Assembly: GCA_000621425.1 (NCBI GenBank)
Contig: JHYJ01000013.1
Location: 1 to 64,000, forward strand
From: Lachnospiraceae bacterium AB2028
GTDB lineage: Bacteria > Bacillota > Clostridia > Lachnospirales > Lachnospiraceae
Reading direction: 5' to 3'
DNA length: 64,000 bases
Position numbers and translations under genes: made by a program. Shown piece after piece: positions 27,101 to 36,007 of this stretch (the stretch's first letter is position 1; the number at the start of each line of letters is the position of its first letter). Below the pieces are notes generated by a model. It made no database searches, was not told where the DNA came from, and saw only the letters and a list, made by a program, of their open reading frames with translations.

Positions 27101-29088
27101 TAGCCTTTATAGTATGGCTGATGTCCAAGATGGGCAATATGGCAGTCATCAACCGCCAGTACGACCAGATACGGGCCGCAAAGGAAGAGGCCGAATATGC
27201 CAACCAGGCTAAGTCCAAATTCCTGGCACAGATGTCCCATGAGATCAGAACTCCCATAAATGCCGTAATGGGAATGGACGAGATGATACTTAGGGAAAGC
27301 AGGGATCCCGACATCAGGGCATATGCCCGTGACATATACGATGCCGGCAATGTGCTGCTTTCGCTTATTAACGATATTCTTGATACCACAAAGATAGAGT
27401 CAGGCAAGATGGAGATCGTTCCTGTTGAGTACGGAATGAAAAAGCTGATCCAGGATCTTGTGAACCTGACATCCCAGCGTGCCCAGGCCAAGGACATAAA
27501 GCTTGAGCTGGAGATAGATCCCGACCTGCCTAAAGTCCTGTACGGTGACGATGTGCGCATCAGGCAGGTAATAACCAATATCCTTACGAATGCCGTGAAA
27601 TATACTATGACCGGCACGGTGTGGTTCAGGATAAAGGGTGCAAGGAGCGGGGAGAAGATACGCCTGCATGTGGAGGTGGAAGACACCGGCATAGGCATAA
27701 AGGAAGAAGACCTGCCGAAACTCTTTGAGGAATACCGCAGGATAGAAGAGGGCAGGAACCGCAGCATCGAAGGCACTGGCCTTGGAATGACCATAACCGT
27801 GAAGCTCCTTAAGCTTATGGGAAGCAGGCTGGAAGTAAGCAGCATATACGGAAAGGGCTCGAAATTCTATTTTGACCTGGACCAGAAAGTTATAGACAGT
27901 ACGCCCATAGGCTATATCGGAACCAAGAGCCGGACAGAAGAAGTATATGCGGCAAGCTACGAGCCTTTTACCGCTGAAGAGGCCAAGGTACTTGTGGTGG
28001 ATGACAATTCCATGAACCGCAAGGTATTCAGGAACCTGTTAAAGCCTACAAGAGTAAGGGTTAGCGAGGCTGCCAGCGGTCCGGAATCCTTAGTAATGGT
28101 AGAGAACGAACACTACGATGTGATATTTATGGACCACATGATGCCGGAGATGGATGGCGTGGAGACCATGCAGCGCATGAGGAAAATGGAATGCTGCAAT
28201 GGCATACCTATTTATGTTCTCACTGCGAATGTTATGTCCGGCGCAAAAGAGTCCTATATGTCAATGGGTTTTGACGGATTTATTTCTAAGCCTATAATTG
28301 CAGGCAATCTTGAGGATACGCTCCGGGCGGCCCTTCCTGCCGAATATGTTCATCCTTTGTCTGATGAGGAAAAGGAAGCGCTTAGGGCTGACAGTCGTAC
28401 AGCGGGAAATCCCCTACCGGAAGACCTGCCGGATGTGGAAGGCCTTGACTGGAATTACGCATGGCTCCATCTTCCTGAAAGGGATATGCTGCGCGGAAGC
28501 GTTGAATCCTTCTACGAAGTGATCAATGCCCAGGCTGACAGGCTGCAGGAGCTTTATGTGGATCTTGTGACTCATGCAGGAAACATGAATGCCGCGACAT
28601 TAAAAGGTGACGGCGAGAACAGCAATGGCAGTGCAGACGATCCCGTAGCCGTATACAGGATACAGGTTCACAGCATGAAGAGTTCGGCTGCAACCATAGG
28701 CATAGTGCCCCTTGCGGGAATGGCAAATGTCCTTGAGTCAGCAGCCCGGAATAACGATATAGAGATTATCAGGGCCCTGCACGGACCATTCATAAAGGAG
28801 TGGAAATCCTATGAAGAAAAGATGCGCGGTGCTTTCGGACTGGGACTTAAAGCAAAGACAGAAGCCGTAAAGGAAGATGTGGAAGTGCTGAAAGCCATGC
28901 TAGACTTACTGGAGCCCAAGATCAGCGAACTGGATGTGGACGGTGCTGATGAGATAATGGAAAAGATGAAGAAGTGCAGTTTTGCTCCGGAAGTAGACGA
29001 ACTAATACCGAAGCTTGGAGCGGCGGTTATGGATCTCAATGAGGAACTGGCAGTCAATATCATAAACGAAATGCGTGGGTTGTTATAA
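24151..29088 (+). CDS. Hybrid sensor histidine kinase: membrane module, propeller, HK, receiver, HPt
   Basis: The 1645-residue protein holds an entire phosphorelay. Residues 1-190 form a 5-6 helix membrane module (PLFLDSIGTFLVAIVLGPVG) like ECF-transporter S subunits. Residues from about 230 to 870 are beta-propeller repeats of the Reg_prop type (IWAGAYSGLYRYNG, LWIGTNDSG), followed by a Y_Y_Y-like domain and one transmembrane helix near 975. The dimerisation domain has MSHEIRTP with His1030. The ATPase domain has the GTGLGM motif. The receiver has Asp1328 (DVIFMDHMMPEMDG). The end is an HPt domain with His1507 (HSMKSSAA). The ligand is unknown; propeller-kinases of gut bacteria often sense glycans. 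A response regulator and HD-GYP gene follow. Confidence 0.88.
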   Translation: MADILEKFNFKLNKRSVAMIVLGVIINIMGRSIALYYHLPLFLDSIGTFLVAIVLGPVGGAISGTIMNFIVAAWPSWEWSYCLVSIAGAIVVGLILYKRERMDSFTIVGCSVLTGIVMTVVSTPLNLLIRDGMTGNDWGDAMVELLEQYISLKSLCCIAGELIVNIPDKIIILIFLSFGIVMFRKAGITMIPEKDGEKKEKSSSNKIPMIIVAIAVPLIALSFSKPVLASVEDFVSDYATTVYGVYEGLSSAEINTVTQTGDGYIWAGAYSGLYRYNGTNFEQMDLDPRISNAIVLRTDKKGRLWIGTNDSGVACYDTYRDTIRFFTSEDGLPSDSIREICEDGQGNIYVATASYICRIDALSGSQTAGDTEVDAEVIENNADVNITVYDSLTDITSVYSMVCLEDGSICGVTATGTLFLMRDGEIVYSLESKTDGQPYTCVAYRGEGHYLVGTAGDTMEFLHLEDGGFVKTKTIKTDMSGFNRMYYSERYGGYFVTAISGLCFVSASGVVQDLSMEGFNTSVEDLLIDKQGNVWFSSSKQGILKLSKNPFSDLYKRIGQPAQVVNAIIIDGDYAYIGTDNGAVKVDLKNNIRISDEILEDLGEVRIRDIMQDSKGNLWFCTYGEEGLVRIDPNGNKKSFTEETDSSVLGSRFRLAKELSDGRIFAVSTSGINFIDGDKVVLTIGADDGMAVPKALSVVEAVDGTLWVGTDGDGVYTIVDDKVKGHWGRDEGLLSGVVMKMVACRGGRLYVTSNGLYYHSDKGITKLDNFPYNNVYDAYITEDGTAYITSSAGLYVTREDDLLKNDEDYTYALLNSKRGLTTTFTANSFNCVEGDRMLFCCTDGVQILNTDAYRNFDEHYQIVIKEMSKEGVPINIENGVYNIPAGAGSVMITPGILNYTVSDPLVKVTLVGVDTEGRIMRQSAMESIYYPSLAPGDYKLSVQVMDDAGVKPEKEMDFIIHKDARLYEQPYYKTYIVVVITIMIAFIVWLMSKMGNMAVINRQYDQIRAAKEEAEYANQAKSKFLAQMSHEIRTPINAVMGMDEMILRESRDPDIRAYARDIYDAGNVLLSLINDILDTTKIESGKMEIVPVEYGMKKLIQDLVNLTSQRAQAKDIKLELEIDPDLPKVLYGDDVRIRQVITNILTNAVKYTMTGTVWFRIKGARSGEKIRLHVEVEDTGIGIKEEDLPKLFEEYRRIEEGRNRSIEGTGLGMTITVKLLKLMGSRLEVSSIYGKGSKFYFDLDQKVIDSTPIGYIGTKSRTEEVYAASYEPFTAEEAKVLVVDDNSMNRKVFRNLLKPTRVRVSEAASGPESLVMVENEHYDVIFMDHMMPEMDGVETMQRMRKMECCNGIPIYVLTANVMSGAKESYMSMGFDGFISKPIIAGNLEDTLRAALPAEYVHPLSDEEKEALRADSRTAGNPLPEDLPDVEGLDWNYAWLHLPERDMLRGSVESFYEVINAQADRLQELYVDLVTHAGNMNAATLKGDGENSNGSADDPVAVYRIQVHSMKSSAATIGIVPLAGMANVLESAARNNDIEIIRALHGPFIKEWKSYEEKMRGAFGLGLKAKTEAVKEDVEVLKAMLDLLEPKISELDVDGADEIMEKMKKCSFAPEVDELIPKLGAAVMDLNEELAVNIINEMRGLL

Positions 29089-29119
29089 AGTTTGAAAGAA
29101 AATCTCAAACGGAGGAAGT

Positions 29120-29884
29120 ATGAAGAAACTTTTGATCATCGGAAAAATGAATGATGTCATGAAGAACCTTGCGGAGTATATGCAGAAATACTTCCGGGTC
29201 CAGCTGTGCATGGAAAACACCCAGCATGCATCCGCAATAATGAAAGTCGTGGAGCCCGACCTGGTGATCATACTTCTTGTGGGCGTTTATGAGATAGACA
29301 TGAATATCTTTGATGCGCTGGCGAAGGATTTCTCCGGTGTGCCGGTTATCACCATAGGAACCCAGAGGGAGTATGACAGTTTTTCTGCCCACCTGAAGGG
29401 CGTAAACTGTGAAAACATCATAAGGCCTGTTAACAATACGGATATACTGCAGGCTGTCTGCAGGAAGCTGGGCATGAGCGAAGACGGAATGCTTTCTGAC
29501 CGGGATAAAGATAAGCGCAAGCATATACTCCTTGTGGATGATGACCCTGCGTCACTGCGCAGCATCAAGTCCATGCTTGATGACAAATACCGCATATCGC
29601 TTGCTAATTCCGGCACAAAGGCGATGGTATCCATAGGAAAGGACAGGCCGGATCTGATACTTTTAGACTACGAGATGCCGGTGTGCGACGGCAGGCAGAC
29701 CCTCATTATGATAAGGGAGGATGATGACCTTAAGGATATACCTGTTATTTTCCTTACAGGTGTCAATGACAGGAAGAATATCGAAGCGGTGCTTATGCTA
29801 AAGCCTGCAGGCTATATATTAAAACCGCCGGTACCGGAGAGGCTTAAGTCTTCTATTGAGAAGGCTCTTTCGGAAAATAATTGA
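29120..29884 (+). CDS. Response regulator with pseudo-receiver and receiver
   Basis: The 254-residue product has two receiver-like halves and no DNA-binding domain. Residues 1-125 look like a receiver fold but lack an Asp at the phosphorylation position (EPDLVIILLVGVYEID). Residues from about 137 to 254 are a normal receiver: acidic pocket LLVDDDPAS, phospho-acceptor Asp183 (LILLDYEMP), conserved Thr in FLTG and Lys in LKPP. It is the likely phosphate acceptor from the HPt domain of the preceding kinase, 31 bases upstream. GGAGGAAG precedes the ATG. Output must be through protein contact, perhaps with the HD-GYP protein encoded next. Confidence 0.85.
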   Translation: MKKLLIIGKMNDVMKNLAEYMQKYFRVQLCMENTQHASAIMKVVEPDLVIILLVGVYEIDMNIFDALAKDFSGVPVITIGTQREYDSFSAHLKGVNCENIIRPVNNTDILQAVCRKLGMSEDGMLSDRDKDKRKHILLVDDDPASLRSIKSMLDDKYRISLANSGTKAMVSIGKDRPDLILLDYEMPVCDGRQTLIMIREDDDLKDIPVIFLTGVNDRKNIEAVLMLKPAGYILKPPVPERLKSSIEKALSENN

Positions 29885-29920
29885 TATCATCCTGCATGAT
29901 ATCAGGAGGCATAAACGGAA

Positions 29921-32101
29921 ATGGATAAAGAAAAAAATAAATCAGTCAGCATTAAAAAAATAAATTATATGAAGAACATGCACAGATGGCAGCTGGTACT
30001 GCCTGCAGTTCTGTGCGTGATCGGAATAATGCTAAACCTTGGCGGAAAGATGACAGCCACATATATGGGACTGCCTTTCTATTTAGAGAGTGCGGGAACC
30101 ATACTGGCATCAGCGCTGGGCGGCTATATTCCCGGCATACTGGCAGCGCTTATCACTAACCAGATAATTATTCTTACTAATCCTGACTATATTTATTTTG
30201 CGCCCATATCCGTGATCATCGCGATCATAACGGCTCTGGCATATTCCAAGGGTTATCTGTCAAAATTCAGGCATCTTGTGATGTATACCCTGCTTATATC
30301 TGCTGTTTCGCTGGGAATCGGTGCAACTACCGAATGGGTACTGAACGGTGCTGTGGCTGATGTGAGAAGGGCAGGATTTATAGACTTCTTTACCGCAAGG
30401 GGAATGGATGAGTTTTTCTCATGGTTTACCGTTGAAGTGCTGGCAGAATTTGCCGACAAGATAATCTCTGTATGCTTTGTCCGGCTGATACTGTTCCTGA
30501 TTCCGAGGAATCTCTGGTCTAAGTTTGAGATGACCTTGTGGATGCAGGATCCTGAGGCAGTCAAGAAAGAAGACAGCGGTGAACAGGCAAACGGAACAAG
30601 GCACGGCCTGTCTGTTAAAGCTAAGCTGGTTACCTGCCTGATACTGATATCCGTTACGATAGCTACCTGCGGCATCAGCATCTGCCTGATGCTCTTCAGG
30701 GACTATTCAGTGCAGCAGCATACATACCTTGCTGAAGGTGTTGCGGCCCTGGCAGCGTCCGTGGTAGACGGAGACCGGGTAGATGATTATCTGAACAATG
30801 GAGAAGATACAGAGGGATATAGGGAGACGGAAAAGCTTCTGGAAGATATTCAGAAGAATACTGCAGATGTTGAGTATGTATATGTATATAAGATAAAGAC
30901 TGACGGCTGCCATGTGGTATTTGATACGGATCCCAGCTATGATATGCGCGGCAAGGTAGGCACAGTCATTCCTTTTGATGAATCCTTTATGACAGTGGTT
31001 CCGGATCTTTTAAGCGGCAAGCGTATTGAACCGCGGATATCTAATGATACATACGGATGGCTGCTTAGCGCTTATGAGCCTATATATGATTCAAGCGGAG
31101 AGTGCGTGTGCTATGCGGCTGCGGACATTACTATGAAAGGACTGGCAGGTTACGAGAAGGATTTCCTTTACAAGCAGATCTGTCTTTTCATAGGATTCTT
31201 TGCGCTGATAGTTGCTGTTACACTATGGATAGCACAGTACTTCCTGCTGCTTCCGCTTAATACAATGGCCCGTGTAGCATCGGGATTCGGCTATGATGAT
31301 GAATACGCAAGGCGTGAAAACATACAGAAGATTACCCAGCTTGACATTGGTACCGGTGATGAGGTTGAGAACCTGTACCGTGCCCTTATTAAAACCACCG
31401 AAGAAAGTACCAGATTCTTTGAAGAGAACAAGCAGAACAATGAAAAGATTTCCGCACTGCAGAGCGGACTGGTGCTTGTGCTTGCGGACATGGTGGAAAA
31501 CAGGGACGGATCTACCGGTGACCATGTAAGAAAGACTGCAGCCTATGTGGGAGTAACTGCAAGGAAGATGAAGGAGCTTGGCTACTACAAGGATCAGCTC
31601 AGCGAACAGTTCATAGATGATATTGTCCGTTCAGCGCCGCTCCATGATATAGGAAAGATTGCCATACCTGATGCAGTGTTAAATAAGCCGGGTAAGCTTA
31701 ATGATGAAGAGTTTGAGATAATGAAGACCCATGCTGCGAAAGGGCGGCTGGTAATAGAACAGGTTATAGCTTCCATGCCGGATGCGGACTATCTGGAAGA
31801 GGCTAAGAATGTAGCCGGTTATCACCACGAGAAGTGGAACGGAAAAGGATATCCGGAAGGGCTGGCGGGAGAGGACATACCTCTTGCAGCCAGGATAATG
31901 GCTGTTGCGGATGTTTTCGACGCGCTGGTATCAAAGAGGTGCTACAAGGATGCTTTCGCATACGATACGGCACTGGACATCTTGAAGAAGGATGCCGGCA
32001 GCCACTTTGATCCGCTGGTTGTGGATGCCTTCATCAAATCAAAGGAAGAGGTACTGGCAATAGCGGAGATGTTTAAGGAGAATGATGGGAAGGTAGTGTA
32101 G
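29921..32101 (+). CDS. Membrane HD-GYP c-di-GMP phosphodiesterase
   Basis: The 726-residue protein starts with a membrane module (about 20-205) that resembles the one in the nearby kinase (GLPFYLESAGTILASALGGYIPG). A helix at about 227-255, an extracytoplasmic sensor of about 150 residues, another helix at about 410-435 and a HAMP-like linker follow. The HD-GYP domain lies at about 515-720: APLHDIGKIAIPD, YHHEKWNGKGYPEGL with the GYP motif, and VADVFDAL. HD-GYP enzymes hydrolyse c-di-GMP and favour motility over attachment. AGGAGG lies upstream of the ATG. It is the last gene of the operon. Confidence 0.9.
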   Translation: MDKEKNKSVSIKKINYMKNMHRWQLVLPAVLCVIGIMLNLGGKMTATYMGLPFYLESAGTILASALGGYIPGILAALITNQIIILTNPDYIYFAPISVIIAIITALAYSKGYLSKFRHLVMYTLLISAVSLGIGATTEWVLNGAVADVRRAGFIDFFTARGMDEFFSWFTVEVLAEFADKIISVCFVRLILFLIPRNLWSKFEMTLWMQDPEAVKKEDSGEQANGTRHGLSVKAKLVTCLILISVTIATCGISICLMLFRDYSVQQHTYLAEGVAALAASVVDGDRVDDYLNNGEDTEGYRETEKLLEDIQKNTADVEYVYVYKIKTDGCHVVFDTDPSYDMRGKVGTVIPFDESFMTVVPDLLSGKRIEPRISNDTYGWLLSAYEPIYDSSGECVCYAAADITMKGLAGYEKDFLYKQICLFIGFFALIVAVTLWIAQYFLLLPLNTMARVASGFGYDDEYARRENIQKITQLDIGTGDEVENLYRALIKTTEESTRFFEENKQNNEKISALQSGLVLVLADMVENRDGSTGDHVRKTAAYVGVTARKMKELGYYKDQLSEQFIDDIVRSAPLHDIGKIAIPDAVLNKPGKLNDEEFEIMKTHAAKGRLVIEQVIASMPDADYLEEAKNVAGYHHEKWNGKGYPEGLAGEDIPLAARIMAVADVFDALVSKRCYKDAFAYDTALDILKKDAGSHFDPLVVDAFIKSKEEVLAIAEMFKENDGKVV

Positions 32102-32110
32102 ACACTATAG

Positions 32111-32146
32111 ACGGCTTATCAGATAAATCTGATAAGCCGTTTTTTA
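32111..32146 (+). terminator. Terminator of the signalling operon
   Basis: ACGGCTTATCAGA pairs perfectly with TCTGATAAGCCGT (13 bp, TAAA loop), then a T run. Confidence 0.92.
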
Positions 32147-32221
32147 TTTGTATATGTTCAGTACCGATAGCTAAGTGAAAACTGTAATTATGAACAATGT
32201 GTGTTTTTTATGTAAATCGTA

Positions 32222-32249
32222 TTGAAAACAGAATTCAAGTGCTTATAAT
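32222..32249 (+). promoter_or_regulatory. Promoter of the MacAB-like efflux operon
   Basis: TTGAAA (32222-32227), 16 bases, TATAAT (32244-32249). The first gene starts 67 bases downstream. Confidence 0.65.
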
Positions 32250-32315
32250 AGGAAAATGTATTCAATTGCCATAAATTAAGGAATAAAAATATTTTTGAAG
32301 TATGAGAGGGAGAGT

Positions 32316-33824
32316 ATGAAAAAGAAAAAGAAATTTAAGATCAGATGGATTGTGATCCCGGTAGTTATCATAGTGATTATTATTCTTATTGTGGCCGCTA
32401 TGGCTGGTGCATCTAAGAAAATGATGGCTACTGAGGTGGTTACCAATAGGGATATTATGACATATCATAGTTTTACCGGTGTGGTTAAGCCTGTTGATGA
32501 AGAGGAGCTGATGCCTGCTGATAAGGATATGAAGATCCTCAGCATAGAGGTTGAAGAAGGCGACATGGTAAAACCCGGCGATGTCATCATGTATCTGGAC
32601 CGCAAGTCCATAGAGGACCAGATAGCTGAGCTTGAGACTTCCATGTCAGTGAATGCGGCAGGTTCTGCACTTAAAATACAGCAGGCAAGGACCGATTATA
32701 CAAATTACAAAAAGGATCTTGAAGAAGGACTCAACCCGGAGATAATCTCTGCAGAGCAGTCAATGAAAAAAGCAGAGTTAGCCATGAACAGTGCCGTAAG
32801 AAATTATGAAGACACGGTCAGCATGAATTCTGCCGGTATAAACCAGACTCTTTTAAAGGCAAAGTCCAGTGTGGACAGTGCATATCTCAGCGTGCGCAAA
32901 GCACAGGAAAACCTTAACCTGGCTGATTACAATAAGCGTCATAACAATAATACGGCTACACAGACAGAATACGAGCTGGCTGAAAAAAACCTTGAGGCTG
33001 AATGGATAAACTATAATAATGCTGTGGCAGCTTCTAAGGCAGTGGCTATCACAGAGGAAACAAATCTGGTTAACCTTTACGAAGATATGGTAGCTGCTCA
33101 GAGCACATACCTTGCATCTGTTGATTCTTATAATGCAACAGTAAGGGCTACGGAAGAGAAGCTTGAAAACTACAGGCTTCAGTATCAGGTAGCGCTTCAG
33201 GGAGCTGACACTTCAGTTGATGACCTTAAGCTTGCAAGGCTTTATGAAAAGCTTGATGACTGCACCATAAGGGCTTCCATAAGCGGTGAGGTTACAAGCA
33301 TCCCGGTTGAGGAAGGCGCTATGACAGAAGCAAGCAAGTCAGTTGCTACCATTACCAATTTTTCCAAATTAAAGATAGACATCAAGATCAATGAGTATGA
33401 CATAAAGGGCGCATCCGTAGGTGAAGATGTTACCGTTATACTGAATGCAGTAGGAACAGAGTATGACGGAAAGATCACAAAGATCAGCCGTAATGCAAAA
33501 TCGGAGAACGGTGTTTCATACTTTGAATCCGAAGTTGAGTTTGAAGGAGATGCGGATGTGCGAAGCGGCATGAGCGTGGAAGTACACCTGATTACCAATG
33601 ACCTTCATGATGTTCCCACACTTCCCAATGATGTGATACAGCTCCGTGATGACGGAACAGCATATGTACTTGTATACACCGAGGATCACAAGACCACAGA
33701 AGAGCGTGATATCGAATGTGGCGTAACAGACGGTATGTATACGGAAATCACATCTGGACTTAAGACAGGGGATGAGATTGTGTATATCCCCCTGATGACA
33801 GGTGATGTGGAAGTGATGATGTAA
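32316..33824 (+). CDS. Efflux adaptor (MacA/HlyD family)
   Basis: The 502-residue product has a Lys-rich start and a single membrane anchor at about residues 8-32 (IPVVIIVIIILIVAAMAG). Then come a lipoyl-like half motif (MKILSIEVEEGDMVKPGDVI), a long helical hairpin at about 110-300, and the returning lipoyl half (CTIRASISGEVTSIPVEEG). Beta-barrel and membrane-proximal domains follow. This is the layout of periplasmic-type adaptors that link a MacB/YknZ permease to substrate export in Gram-positives. ATG 32316 is chosen because GAGGGAGAG lies directly upstream; an in-frame TTG 21 bases earlier contains no such site. Substrate unknown (peptide, lipid or antibiotic). Confidence 0.88.
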   Translation: MKKKKKFKIRWIVIPVVIIVIIILIVAAMAGASKKMMATEVVTNRDIMTYHSFTGVVKPVDEEELMPADKDMKILSIEVEEGDMVKPGDVIMYLDRKSIEDQIAELETSMSVNAAGSALKIQQARTDYTNYKKDLEEGLNPEIISAEQSMKKAELAMNSAVRNYEDTVSMNSAGINQTLLKAKSSVDSAYLSVRKAQENLNLADYNKRHNNNTATQTEYELAEKNLEAEWINYNNAVAASKAVAITEETNLVNLYEDMVAAQSTYLASVDSYNATVRATEEKLENYRLQYQVALQGADTSVDDLKLARLYEKLDDCTIRASISGEVTSIPVEEGAMTEASKSVATITNFSKLKIDIKINEYDIKGASVGEDVTVILNAVGTEYDGKITKISRNAKSENGVSYFESEVEFEGDADVRSGMSVEVHLITNDLHDVPTLPNDVIQLRDDGTAYVLVYTEDHKTTEERDIECGVTDGMYTEITSGLKTGDEIVYIPLMTGDVEVMM

Positions 33825-33875
33825 TACGGAGCGGCGGGGCAATCCTGCTGTAAGCGTGAAGGTGTAGGGATAAAT

Positions 33876-35078
33876 ATGATTGGATTTTCAGTAATACGGC
33901 AGAGCATAAAAATGGCTTTGCAGAATATAAAAGCAAATAAGATGAGATCCTTTCTGACCATGTTAGGTATTGTCATCGGTGTTGCGGCAGTTATTGCCCT
34001 GATGACAATAGTGCAGATGGTATCGGAAAGCGTAATGGGACAGATGTCAGGCCTTGGTGCAGGTACGCTTACCATTGCTACTATGCAGTCCCCCATGAAG
34101 GAGGGATTGTCGGAAAAGGATATAAAGATCCTTGATGAAATTGAAGGAGTAGATGGCGTGTCGCCTACTCTTTCATTTACATCAACTTCAGTTTACAATG
34201 GCGAGGTTTATGACAAGACGGATGTCCAGGGAAAAACGGATCTTTATTTTAAGCATAATGAGGATATCATGGGCGGCGGCAGAGGTCTCAATGAAATGGA
34301 TATGTCCGGAGATGTCTATGTATGCGTAGTGGATCCCCAGTATGTAAAAACAGTCCTGTTAGGCAAACAGGTAATAGGCAACAAGATTCTTATAGGCGGA
34401 TATGAATATACCATAGTGGGCGTGAGGAAAACGGATGAGAGTATTTCCAGCTACATGTCCGATAACAGCACCCATCACGGTACTGTGATCATTCCTTACA
34501 AGAATGCGCTCTCCATGTCCGGTAAGGGTTTTGTGGATAATGCGGAAGTATATATTGAAGAAGGTCACAGTGTAAATGATGTGGAAAAAGCCTTAAGGCA
34601 GGGCCTGAAAAACATATACAACGGAAGCGAGGATTTCTTCTATATCATAAATATGGAATCCCTTATGACCATGATGGCATCTGTTCAGGGAATGATGGGA
34701 ACGCTGCTCGGCGGTATAGCATCAATTTCGCTGGTAGTTGGCGGTATAGGCATAATGAATATGATGCTTACCACAGTGACGGAGAGAACCAAAGAGATCG
34801 GTCTTCGTAAAGCTTTGGGTGCGGAGCCCTTCAGGATACAGGCTCAGTTCCTTATCGAGTCTGTAGTGCTTTCCGTGTGCGGCGGAATAATAGGCATTAT
34901 TCTCGGACTGCTTATAGCTTTAATAGCGGCAAAGCTTCTGCAGACTGATTTTTCGCTTTCAATGACCGCCATACTTTTGGGATTCGGATTTTCCGGCGGC
35001 GTTGGCGTCATATTCGGATGGATGCCGGCAAAGCGTGCCAGTGAGCTTAATCCTATTGATGCCCTGAGGGCAGACTGA
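33876..35078 (+). CDS. MacB/FtsX-type ABC permease
   Basis: The 400-residue product has a first helix near residues 25-50 (MLGIVIGVAAVIALMTIV), a large extracytoplasmic domain (about 55-270), and three further helices. The last two thirds carry the family sequence GGIGIMNMMLTTVTERTKEIGLRKALGA, in parts. It ends with PAKRASELNPIDALRAD, as in MacB/YknZ permeases. With the adaptor and ATPase it forms a mechanotransmission-type exporter. It begins 51 bases after the adaptor gene. Confidence 0.9.
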   Translation: MIGFSVIRQSIKMALQNIKANKMRSFLTMLGIVIGVAAVIALMTIVQMVSESVMGQMSGLGAGTLTIATMQSPMKEGLSEKDIKILDEIEGVDGVSPTLSFTSTSVYNGEVYDKTDVQGKTDLYFKHNEDIMGGGRGLNEMDMSGDVYVCVVDPQYVKTVLLGKQVIGNKILIGGYEYTIVGVRKTDESISSYMSDNSTHHGTVIIPYKNALSMSGKGFVDNAEVYIEEGHSVNDVEKALRQGLKNIYNGSEDFFYIINMESLMTMMASVQGMMGTLLGGIASISLVVGGIGIMNMMLTTVTERTKEIGLRKALGAEPFRIQAQFLIESVVLSVCGGIIGIILGLLIALIAAKLLQTDFSLSMTAILLGFGFSGGVGVIFGWMPAKRASELNPIDALRAD

Positions 35079-35123
35079 TTTTGCAGGGATCACATCCGTG
35101 GTTTCTGTTCGTGGAGATAAAAT

Positions 35124-35822
35124 ATGGAAAACTCAGAAATAATATTAAGCATGAAGAATATAGTCAAGGAATATGAGATGGGTGAGGAAGTTTTCCGCGC
35201 CCTGGATGATGTATCCCTTGAGGTGCGGAAGGGTGAGTTCCTTGCTGTTCTCGGTCCCTCCGGTTCCGGTAAGTCAACGCTTATGAATATCATAGGCTGT
35301 CTGGATACGCCTACATCAGGTGAATATATACTGAATGGCGAGCATGTGGCAGATCTGGATGAAAGGCAGCTTGCCCACATCAGGAATAAGGAGATAGGCT
35401 TTATCTTCCAGTCCTTCCATCTCCTGCAGAGGCAGACGGCCCAGGAGAATGTGGAGCTTGCGCTTATCTACGCCAATCAGGACGGCAAGAAAATGCATAA
35501 GAGGTCAGAGGAGCTGCTTACCAAGGTAGGCCTTGAGGACAAGATAAAGAGCCTTCCGAACCAGCTGTCCGGCGGCCAGCAGCAGAGAGTGGCCATAGCC
35601 CGTGCGATTGCCAATAACCCTACCATACTACTTGCGGATGAACCTACCGGTGCCCTGGACCAGAAGACCGGCGCCCAGGTTATGCAGCTTTTCCATGAGC
35701 TGAATGAAGAGGGCCGTACCATAATAATGATCACCCATGATTCAAAGATAGCTTCCCATGCGGGCCGTATAGTTAAGATCCTTGACGGACGCATAAGTGA
35801 AGGCGAGCTTGAGGATGCGTAA
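35124..35822 (+). CDS. ABC transporter ATPase (MacB/LolD type)
   Basis: The 232-residue ATPase has Walker A GPSGSGKST, Q-loop FIFQSFHLL, signature LSGGQQQRVAIARA, Walker B ILLADEPTGALD and the switch His in MITHD. The short length and the insert after the Q-loop are typical of ATPases that serve FtsX-like permeases. It powers the permease encoded just upstream (45 bases). Confidence 0.93.
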   Translation: MENSEIILSMKNIVKEYEMGEEVFRALDDVSLEVRKGEFLAVLGPSGSGKSTLMNIIGCLDTPTSGEYILNGEHVADLDERQLAHIRNKEIGFIFQSFHLLQRQTAQENVELALIYANQDGKKMHKRSEELLTKVGLEDKIKSLPNQLSGGQQQRVAIARAIANNPTILLADEPTGALDQKTGAQVMQLFHELNEEGRTIIMITHDSKIASHAGRIVKILDGRISEGELEDA

Positions 35823-35924
35823 GGCACTGCGGCAGCTTTTACCGTTTATGCATCAATATCAACCGTTTACTCTTTCTCTATAGAATTTTCCAGTTGTCCT
35901 TGTATAAAATAAGCATAACTCGTA

Positions 35925-35963
35925 AACCCGGTACAGATAAGTATCGGGTTAGGGTTTGTTTTT
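35925..35963 (+). terminator. Probable terminator after the efflux operon
   Basis: AACCCGGTAC pairs with GTATCGGGTT (10 bp with one G-U, AGATAA loop). A TTTGTTTTT stretch follows about 8 bases on, so termination may be incomplete. Confidence 0.5.
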
Positions 35964-36007
35964 GGCAGTTCCATAAGATTCAGATAATTGTGGTATGGAG
36001 GATTGTT

